A DNA stretch of 64,000 nt, taken from Actinomycetota bacterium. Its GTDB lineage: Bacteria; Actinomycetota; Geothermincolia; Fen-727; Anoxymicrobiaceae. Numbering within the stretch: position 1 is the first letter of the stretch; each line of letters begins with the position of its first letter. The stretch is taken from assembly GCA_018831265.1 (NCBI GenBank), contig JAHJCO010000031.1, positions 1 through 64,000 on the forward strand, in the 5' to 3' direction. The notes below the pieces were generated by a model. The model was not told the origin of the DNA and did not search any database. It saw only the letters and a program-made list of their open reading frames with translations. Position numbers and translations under genes: made by a program. Shown here piece by piece: positions 59,095 through 64,000 of the stretch.

Positions 59095-59988
59095 TCAGAG
59101 GAGGGCCTGGCGGGCTACCGCCGGCAGGTTGGCGGCCACCTTCTCCAGGTCCTTCTGCTCCTTGACCAGGAGGCTGAGCGTCTCGGACATCAGCCGCTGG
59201 TCTATCACGTCCCTGCCGAGCACGGATACCGCGGTCGCCCAGTCGAGCGTCTCGGAGATGCTGGGAGCCTTCTTGAGGTCCATCTGCCTGATGTAGCGCA
59301 CCACGGCCAGCACCTTCTCGGCCAGTCCCTCTGCCAGGCCCGGCACCCTCAGGCGGATTATCTCCAGCTCGCGAGAGGCCTCGGGGAAGTCTATGTAGAG
59401 GTACAGGCACCGGCGCCTCAGCGCCTCGGAGAGGTCGCGCGTCCGGTTCGAGGTGAGGACCACGAAGGGGTGCCTGCGCGCCTCGACAGTCCCGAGTTCG
59501 GGTATCGAGACCTGGAAGTCGGAGAGGACCTCCAGCAGGAACGCCTCGAACTCTACGTCCGACTTGTCCACCTCGTCCACCAGCAGAACAACCCGCTGGT
59601 CGTTGGTGATCGCCTTGAGGAGCGGGCGGGGCAGCAGGAAGTCCTCGCTGAAGAGGTCGCCCTCCAGGTCCTCCCAGGAGCACTCGCCCGCGGTATCTGC
59701 CTGGATGCGCAGTAACTGCTTCTTGTAGTTCCACTCGTAGAGCGCCTTGGCCTCGTCGAGGCCCTCGTAGCACTGCAGTCTGATGAGAGGCATGCCGGTA
59801 GAGGTGGCATACGCCTTGGCCAGGTCGGTCTTGCCCACCCCCGCCGGACCCTCGGCCAGTATCGGCTTGCCCAGCTCGTCGGCAAGAAAGAGGGCGGTCG
59901 CTATGGCGTCGTCGCAGAGGTAGTCGGCGGACCGCATGGCCCCCTTTATCTCCTCGACCCGCTCATCCCTGTCATTACTCTCCATCAT
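59095..59988 (-). CDS. MoxR-family AAA ATPase
   Basis: A 297-residue AAA+ ATPase. Walker A is EGPAGVGKTDLAKAYA, Walker B is VVLLVDEVDKSD, sensor 1 lies in FVVLTSNRTRDLSEALRRRC. The CoxE-like VWA protein follows by 9 bp. MoxR-VWA pairs act as chaperones for metalloenzyme activation. GGAGG lies just before two adjacent ATG codons (59988 and 59985); the second has the better spacing. Confidence 0.92.
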   Translation of the reverse strand: MMESNDRDERVEEIKGAMRSADYLCDDAIATALFLADELGKPILAEGPAGVGKTDLAKAYATSTGMPLIRLQCYEGLDEAKALYEWNYKKQLLRIQADTAGECSWEDLEGDLFSEDFLLPRPLLKAITNDQRVVLLVDEVDKSDVEFEAFLLEVLSDFQVSIPELGTVEARRHPFVVLTSNRTRDLSEALRRRCLYLYIDFPEASRELEIIRLRVPGLAEGLAEKVLAVVRYIRQMDLKKAPSISETLDWATAVSVLGRDVIDQRLMSETLSLLVKEQKDLEKVAANLPAVARQALL

Positions 59989-59998
59989 TCCTCCATCT

Positions 59999-60025
59999 GT
60001 GCAAAAGGGTCAGGCACTTTTGCAC
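59999..60025. repeat. 27-bp palindrome with GGTCAGGCA core
   Basis: GTGCAAAAG (59999-60007) and CTTTTGCAC (60017-60025) enclose GGTCAGGCA. The centre is shared with 27608-27640 (AGGGTCAGGC) while the outer arms differ. It lies upstream of the moxR gene, 33 bp downstream of the flavodoxin-like gene. Confidence 0.6.
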
Positions 60026-60037
60026 TTCTGCTGCAGC

Positions 60038-60056
60038 CCCGGCCTGAGAGGCCGGG
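60038..60056. terminator. GC hairpin after the flavodoxin-like gene
   Basis: CCCGGCCT-gag-AGGCCGGG (8-bp stem) starts one base beyond the stop codon of the gene at 60058 on the minus strand. Position suggests a terminator; it has no T-run and also belongs to the CT-nnn-AG hairpin class seen at 14125. Confidence 0.45.
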
Positions 60057-60057
60057 C

Positions 60058-60702
60058 TCAAGCATGTCTTCCGGTTTCGAGGAGGGCGGCGATCTCGCCC
60101 ACACGGTAGGCCAGCGACCGCGCTGAGGCCATCCCGAGGGTATCCTGGCGAACCAGGTGCCGGTCTTCCTTGACGGCCTTTCCCGAGCCGTCGATGCTCG
60201 AGAACGCCGCGGCGCCCATCAGCCCCAGGTCCGGGGTGACCACCACCATGTTCAGGGCCCAGAGCGCGGTGTTCAGGGTCATCAGCGTCATCTCGGTGCC
60301 GGCGTTGCGGAACCAGGCGACGGCCAGTGCCCCACCCACCTTGTTCCTCATAACCCCACGGGTGATGTTCCCGTGCACGAACACGCGCAGCCTGTCCAGG
60401 AAGTCGGCTGTCGTCCCGGAGAGCCTTCCCAGGTGGACCGGCGAGGCCACGATGACCCCGGAGGCCTCCATCAGCGCGGGGTAGACGGCCGTCATGAAGT
60501 CATCCTGGGAGCAGTACCGTCCTGGCTCCTGTTTGCCCAGGCACCAGTTGCAGTGCCGGCAGGGATTCACCTCCATGTCGGCCAGCCCGAAGCGCGAGAC
60601 ATCGAACTCCGCTTTGCCCGCGTACTCCTCCAGCGCGTGGTCGAGCAGCGTGTCCACGTTGCCGCCCCTGATGAGGCTTCCACTGACCGCGACTATCTTC
60701 AA
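60058..60702 (-). CDS. Flavodoxin-like NAD(P)H-dependent FMN reductase / iron-sulfur flavoprotein
   Basis: A 214-residue flavoprotein. KIVAVSGSLIRGGNVDTLLDHAL is the FMN phosphate-binding start (shown in part), ASPVHLGRLSGTTADFLDR the second flavin contact, and NPCRHCNWCLGKQEPGRYC carries a cysteine cluster as in iron-sulfur flavoproteins of anaerobes. Predicted two-electron reduction of an unknown acceptor in the cytoplasm. TTG 60702 with GGAGA upstream. Single gene upstream of a hairpin. Confidence 0.88.
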   Translation of the reverse strand: MKIVAVSGSLIRGGNVDTLLDHALEEYAGKAEFDVSRFGLADMEVNPCRHCNWCLGKQEPGRYCSQDDFMTAVYPALMEASGVIVASPVHLGRLSGTTADFLDRLRVFVHGNITRGVMRNKVGGALAVAWFRNAGTEMTLMTLNTALWALNMVVVTPDLGLMGAAAFSSIDGSGKAVKEDRHLVRQDTLGMASARSLAYRVGEIAALLETGRHA

Positions 60703-60735
60703 GCGCTCTCCATGTTGTACTGCGGAGGGGGGTTC

Positions 60736-61110
60736 CTAGTAGCCGAGCTCCCTGAGCCTGGCGTCGGAGATACCGAAGTGGTGTGCTATCTCGTGCAGGA
60801 CGACCTCCCTGATCATGTCGGGTACAGGCCTGCCGGTCTGGGTGCAGAACCCCAGGATCGGCTCCCTGTATATGGTAATAGTATCAGGAAGGACGAGCGA
60901 GTAGTGATATCCCCGTTTGGCCGGTGGAACGCCGTGGTAGAGCCCGAGCAGGGTCGTCCCCTTGCGGGCGCCGAGCGCCTGCAGGTCCGCGGGTGTCGGA
61001 CTGGCGCGCACCACGACCCCGACGTTGCCCTCCTCCAGCTTCTCGGCGAAATCGGGGGGCAGGCCGTCCAGTACCGCGGACACGACCTGCTCGAACTCAC
61101 TCGCGTTCAA
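60736..61110 (-). CDS. Small zincin-like metallopeptidase
   Basis: A 124-residue protein of the minimal zincin type (possibly proteolytically active, no propeptide). The zinc motif is VVLHEIAHHFGISDARLREL, i.e. HExxHxxGxxD. The N terminus MNASEFEQVVSAVLDGLPPD and YREPILGFCTQTGRPVP fit this family of actinobacterial-type proteins. TTG 61110 with GGGGAGA upstream. It lies 22 bp from the VOC gene and in the same orientation. Confidence 0.87.
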   Translation of the reverse strand: MNASEFEQVVSAVLDGLPPDFAEKLEEGNVGVVVRASPTPADLQALGARKGTTLLGLYHGVPPAKRGYHYSLVLPDTITIYREPILGFCTQTGRPVPDMIREVVLHEIAHHFGISDARLRELGY

Positions 61111-61132
61111 CGACTCATCTCCCCAGGTGTGC

Positions 61133-61678
61133 TCATCCGCCGGGGAGCATCCTGGAGAGACGCGCGGACAGCCTGAGGAGAGGCGAGAAACGCATCGGGA
61201 ACGGCAGGCCCAGGTAGCGCGGCTGGATATACTCTATGATGACGCCGCCGGTCTCGACTGTATCGAGGTAGGCATACTCGATAGAGAGCCCCAGTCTTTT
61301 CAACAGCCCGTGCTGCAGCACGTCGATACCGGCCCGGCGCGCGGCGGCAAGGCGCTCGTCCAGGTTGTTCACGAAGAACCCCACGTGGTGGATGCCCTCA
61401 CCGTGCCTCTCCAGGAACTCGGTGTGGGTGGTTTTCTCATCCCCGAGTATCTGTATCAGCTCGACCTGGACTCCTCCGGCCTGCGCCATCGCCATCCTGC
61501 CGGTGAAGGTGACCTCGCGTCCGCGGTCGGTGCACCTCTCGGGAGTCCCCTCGAAGACCGCCCAGGGTCCGAGCCCGAACACGTCGCTGAAGTACGCCAC
61601 CGCGGCATCGACGTTCCTCACCACGATGCCGACCTGGCCCAGCCTGGGGACCTTCAGCGCTCCCGCCTTGCTCTTCAT
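61133..61678 (-). CDS. VOC-superfamily (glyoxalase/epimerase-like) protein
   Basis: A 181-residue protein with two beta-alpha-beta-beta-beta units typical of vicinal oxygen chelate enzymes. LGQVGIVVRNVDAAVAYFSD, VQVELIQILGD, EGIHHVGFFVNNLDER and GVIIEYIQPRY place the metal-ligand histidine and glutamates. The pattern resembles methylmalonyl-CoA epimerase-like proteins but the N-terminal ligand is a Gln-Val-Gly-Ile context rather than His, so the activity is uncertain. It begins one base after the MBL gene's stop codon. Confidence 0.8.
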   Translation of the reverse strand: MKSKAGALKVPRLGQVGIVVRNVDAAVAYFSDVFGLGPWAVFEGTPERCTDRGREVTFTGRMAMAQAGGVQVELIQILGDEKTTHTEFLERHGEGIHHVGFFVNNLDERLAAARRAGIDVLQHGLLKRLGLSIEYAYLDTVETGGVIIEYIQPRYLGLPFPMRFSPLLRLSARLSRMLPGG

Positions 61679-61679
61679 G

Positions 61680-62309
61680 TTACAACCCGACCAGGAACGG
61701 GTTGGTCTTCTTTTCCCAGCCCACCGTGGTGCTGCCCATGTGCCCCGGGTATATCTTCGTCTCGGGGTCGAGGGTGAACACCTTCTCCCTGACGGACGCC
61801 ATCAGCGCCTCGAAGTCCCCCCCGGGGAAGTCGGTCCTGCCGATGGAGCCCCGGAAGACCAGGTCCCCGTCGAACAGGGCTTCCCCGATGAGGAAGCTCA
61901 CGCTGCCGGGTGAGTGACCGGGCGTGTGCAGGACCTCAATGCGCAGGCCCGCGAGCTCGAGCACCTGCCCGTCCTCCAGCGGCTCGATCTCCGGGGGGAG
62001 CCGCAGCTCCTCGATGCCCAGCATCGCCAGCAGCATGGGAGGCAGGTTCTTCACGGCCTCTATCTCGACCGAGTGCAGGTACACGTCCGCCCCCGTGGCC
62101 TCGGCCACCTCGGCGGCGCCCGCGATGTGGTCCGGGTGCGCGTGGGTCAGCAGCACGGCGTCCAGCGTCAACCCTTTACTCCCGAGGTACTCCAGGACGT
62201 TGCGCTCGGAGAGCCCCGGGTCGATGAGCACGGCATGATCGGATGAGTTCTCCCACACCAGGTAGGTGTTGGTACCGAACGAGAAATCGGTGAACGTCTC
62301 GACCTTCAA
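61680..62309 (-). CDS. MBL-fold metallohydrolase (glyoxalase II-like)
   Basis: A 209-residue metallo-beta-lactamase-fold hydrolase. The binuclear metal site is seen in LTHAHPDHIAGAAEVAE (HxHxDH), HTPGHSPGSVSFLIG, FDGDLVFRGSIGRTDFPGG and the final YPGHMGSTTVGWEKKTNPF. This is the layout of the glyoxalase II/persulfide dioxygenase-like group acting on thioesters. TTG 62309 with GGAGG upstream. Co-directional with the VOC gene. Confidence 0.9.
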   Translation of the reverse strand: MKVETFTDFSFGTNTYLVWENSSDHAVLIDPGLSERNVLEYLGSKGLTLDAVLLTHAHPDHIAGAAEVAEATGADVYLHSVEIEAVKNLPPMLLAMLGIEELRLPPEIEPLEDGQVLELAGLRIEVLHTPGHSPGSVSFLIGEALFDGDLVFRGSIGRTDFPGGDFEALMASVREKVFTLDPETKIYPGHMGSTTVGWEKKTNPFLVGL

Positions 62310-62342
62310 TCCTCTACCTCCGTATCATCAGCGCGCGGCCGC

Positions 62343-62681
62343 TCAGCGACGGCCGTGCAGCGGAGAGCCGCAGAACTGGCAGCACTCGAAGGCGCTGGGG
62401 ACCGACTGTCCGCACCGCGGGCACTGGATTATCTCCGGCAGATCGGACTTGCCCCCCACCCCGTAGCGCATCCTGCGGTGGCGCTCGCCGGTCAGCCGGA
62501 AGTACGCCCAGGCGAATGCCAGACCGAACGGCCCGGTCAGGAACCCGATGGTGACCCAGAGCCCGTAGCTCTGGCCGTTGCTGCGGGCGAGCTCGGCGCA
62601 TGTGTACATGCAGAACAGCCACACCACTATCCCGACGGATATGATCGCGATGATCTTCACATCGACGGCGGCGGGAGCCAT
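62343..62681 (-). CDS. Two-helix membrane protein with C-terminal zinc ribbon
   Basis: A 112-residue protein: two hydrophobic segments (~10-28 and ~43-60, IIAIISVGIVVWLFCMYTC; LWVTIGFLTGPFGLAFAWAY) and a C-terminal zinc ribbon CPRCGQSV ... CCQFCGSPLHGRR. ATG 62681 has GGAGG five bases upstream and overlaps nothing; the longer frame runs through the upstream gene's other strand reading and is not coding. It follows the repeat protein gene by one base, so the two are co-transcribed. Function unknown. Confidence 0.75.
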   Translation of the reverse strand: MAPAAVDVKIIAIISVGIVVWLFCMYTCAELARSNGQSYGLWVTIGFLTGPFGLAFAWAYFRLTGERHRRMRYGVGGKSDLPEIIQCPRCGQSVPSAFECCQFCGSPLHGRR

Positions 62682-62682
62682 T

Positions 62683-63627
62683 CTACCTCCTCTTCTTGGC
62701 GCCCTCGAAGCTCGCTCCCCTGATGCGCACCCGGCACCCCTCGAACGAACCCAGGCCGGGGATCTCGGTGTCTGTGAGCAGGACGACGCCCTCGAGCGCC
62801 CCACCGTCGCACGCGGCCTGGATGACCTCGGAGAGCACCTTGCGGTCCGTGTGCTTCATCATACCCAGGTAGAACTCGGGGTACTCGTTGAACATCCCGG
62901 CGAACACGGCCGGATCCAGCGCCCGCAGGAGGTCCAGCGTCCAGTCCGCGTTCCTCTCGAATATCTCGGCGATCGCCTTCGGGTCGAAGCGGCTCATGAA
63001 CTCGGCCACCCACTCCGGGTGCTTGTTGACCAGCAGTGCGGCCACGTCGGGGTCGGTGTGCTGCATGAGCTCGGCGATCCATTCCATGGTCTCGTTGGCG
63101 ACCCCCGCGAACGACTCGGGGTCGAGGCGCCTCGTCACCTCCATCATGAACTCCGGCGTGGCGTTCATGACCCGGGCGATCGTCACGGGGTCCATGTTCT
63201 GCATGAAGGTCACCATGAAGTCGGGGTTCTTGCTGGACGCCCTGGCCATTATCGCCGGGTCGAGCTGCTCCATGATCTGCTCGATGAACTGCGGGTTCTT
63301 GTTTATCGTGTTGGAGATGACGTCGCTGGACAGCTCCCCCAGCAGCCTGGCGTAGAACTCCGGGTTCTCGTTGAACGCCTCGGCGAGGACCTTGGGGTCC
63401 AGCGTGGACAGCGTGCCCGAGATCATCTCCTCGCTGGACATCATGCGCCCCGCCGCCGCGCCCATCGCGCGCAGCACCTTGGCGCCGGGCGTATGGACGG
63501 GCTGCGCCGGCTCCTGCTTCACCGGCTGCGGTTTCGCGGCCTGCTTCGCCGCCGGTTTGTTCGCCGGTTTGGCCGGCTTCCCGGCCGCCTGCTTCTTCTG
63601 CCCGTCGTTACTCGCCTTGGGACTCAT
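62683..63627 (-). CDS. Protein with eight tandem 23-residue repeats
   Basis: A 314-residue protein. Residues ~1-50 are a Lys/Ala/Pro-rich linker (KPAKPANKPAAKQAAKPQP). Then about eight 23-residue units follow without gaps, of consensus LDPxxxAxxxNxNPEFxxxxMxx (for example LDPAIMARASSKNPDFMVTF and MDPVTIARVMNATPEFMMEV). A C-terminal ~40-residue segment (GVVLLTDTEIPGLGSFEGCR) has a different, beta-like look. Each unit suggests a helix pair, making a small solenoid. No family recognised. ATG 63627 overlaps the stop of the ferredoxin-type gene (ATGA), with GGTGGGG upstream. Probably cytoplasmic, partner of the Fe-S protein. Confidence 0.8.
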   Translation of the reverse strand: MSPKASNDGQKKQAAGKPAKPANKPAAKQAAKPQPVKQEPAQPVHTPGAKVLRAMGAAAGRMMSSEEMISGTLSTLDPKVLAEAFNENPEFYARLLGELSSDVISNTINKNPQFIEQIMEQLDPAIMARASSKNPDFMVTFMQNMDPVTIARVMNATPEFMMEVTRRLDPESFAGVANETMEWIAELMQHTDPDVAALLVNKHPEWVAEFMSRFDPKAIAEIFERNADWTLDLLRALDPAVFAGMFNEYPEFYLGMMKHTDRKVLSEVIQAACDGGALEGVVLLTDTEIPGLGSFEGCRVRIRGASFEGAKKRR

Positions 63628-64000
63628 CAAACCCCACCTTCCGCCTTGTACTCCGCTTTCCCCGGTTTTTCGGCAATGAGCTTCTTGATATCGAGCGGCC
63701 CGCTCCGCCTCGGGTCCGGTTCCAGGCGGATGAGCCCGTCCGGGCAGGCCCCCTCGCAGACCCCGCATCCCATGCATACCGCCTCGTCGACAACGGCCGT
63801 CTCCTCGACGGTGACGGCCCCGAACGGGCAGATCTCCGCGCAATCCCCGCAGGCCGTGCAGTCGGCCGAGACCCGTGCGACGTAGCCGCTCGAGCAGATG
63901 ATCGGTATCTTCAGCCTGTTCCACGCCTGCATCCCCAGGCAGCAGCAGGTGCAGCAGTTGCAGATGGCGTAGAACCGCCCGGCGGCCACGTCCTTGAAGT
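63627..64000 (-). CDS. Ferredoxin-type [4Fe-4S] protein with CNCCTCCC motif, partial
   Basis: The frame runs to the right edge without a start, so only the last ~124 residues are seen. It has the unusual cysteine block FYAICNCCTCCCLGMQAW, then two [4Fe-4S] motifs CTACGDCAEICPFGAV and CMGCGVCEGACPDGLI. Such C-N-C-C-x-C-C-C blocks occur in some ferredoxin-like proteins of anaerobes, usually at the end of a longer domain; role not established. GTG 63989 could be an internal start but the open frame continues upstream. It overlaps the repeat-protein gene by 4 bp, so the two are coupled. Confidence 0.75.
   Translation of the reverse strand, partial: FKDVAAGRFYAICNCCTCCCLGMQAWNRLKIPIICSSGYVARVSADCTACGDCAEICPFGAVTVEETAVVDEAVCMGCGVCEGACPDGLIRLEPDPRRSGPLDIKKLIAEKPGKAEYKAEGGV

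Noticed and set aside
57685..59988. Part of an aerobic carbon monoxide dehydrogenase cluster
   Set aside because: CoxE/MoxR pairs are general metalloenzyme chaperones; no coxL, coxM or coxS is in the window.

Overview
The window is high-GC DNA from what looks like an anaerobic, Gram-positive-type bacterium. Wall genes (PASTA amidase, YkuD transpeptidase, 3D-domain protein), Tat-exported enzymes without outer-membrane genes, a DUF5719-like fragment, SCP2 proteins and frequent TTG/GTG starts would fit a deep-branching anaerobic actinobacterial lineage. That placement is inference; no rRNA or marker protein fixes it.

Layout. (1) 1-4.3 kb: the end of a surface protein, tRNA-Val(CAC), then about 3.8 kb of cargo (truncated methyltransferase, GT1 glycosyltransferase, DHA2-type exporter) closed by a 50-bp tRNA-Val duplicate. 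(2) 4.3-14.1 kb: DUF3795 protein, ABC-2 exporter pair, CPBP protease, zinc-ribbon membrane protein, two SCP2 proteins, PASTA amidase, adenine deaminase. (3) 14.2-18.3 kb: a compact four-gene complex-I-like membrane module whose catalytic-subunit homologue lacks most [NiFe] cysteine ligands. (4) 18.6-30.7 kb: degenerate GGDEF protein, YkuD, HEAT-repeat protein, 3D-domain protein, DinG helicase, DUF362 ferredoxin, nitroreductase, alpha/beta hydrolase, VapBC. (5) 30.8-42.2 kb, minus strand: Tat-exported [NiFe] hydrogenase (small, large), a small membrane protein, RnfC-like, RnfD-like, maturation protease, hypF, hypC, hypD, hypE. (6) 42.4-48.95 kb, plus strand: DUF3343 protein, selD (itself a UGA-containing selenoprotein gene), yedF, selA, selB, a small membrane protein, selC (tRNA-Sec) and a mobB-like gene. 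(7) 49.0-57.4 kb, minus strand: tatA, tatC, fdhE, UGA-containing Tat-exported formate dehydrogenase alpha, beta subunit, second RnfC-like, second RnfD-like. (8) 57.7-64 kb: CoxE/MoxR pair, flavodoxin-like protein, zincin, VOC, MBL, zinc-ribbon protein, a protein of eight 23-residue repeats, and a ferredoxin-type protein running off the window.

Function. Regions 5-7 read as one plan for anaerobic oxidation (or reversal) of H2 and formate outside the membrane. Both exported dehydrogenases lack a recognisable cytochrome b subunit and are instead each followed by an RnfC-RnfD pair with no RnfA, B, E or G nearby. The selenium genes between them supply selenocysteine for the formate dehydrogenase and for SelD, tatA-tatC lie with their substrate, and mobB may supply molybdenum cofactor. 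This RnfCD-coupled arrangement and the compact complex-I-like module are the best candidates for undescribed systems.

Intergenic space is rich in palindromes. At least four families recur, including palindromes with a shared core but locus-specific arms, a pair of 68-69-bp hairpin elements flanking hypC with a compensatory base change, and 80-170-bp MITE-like elements.
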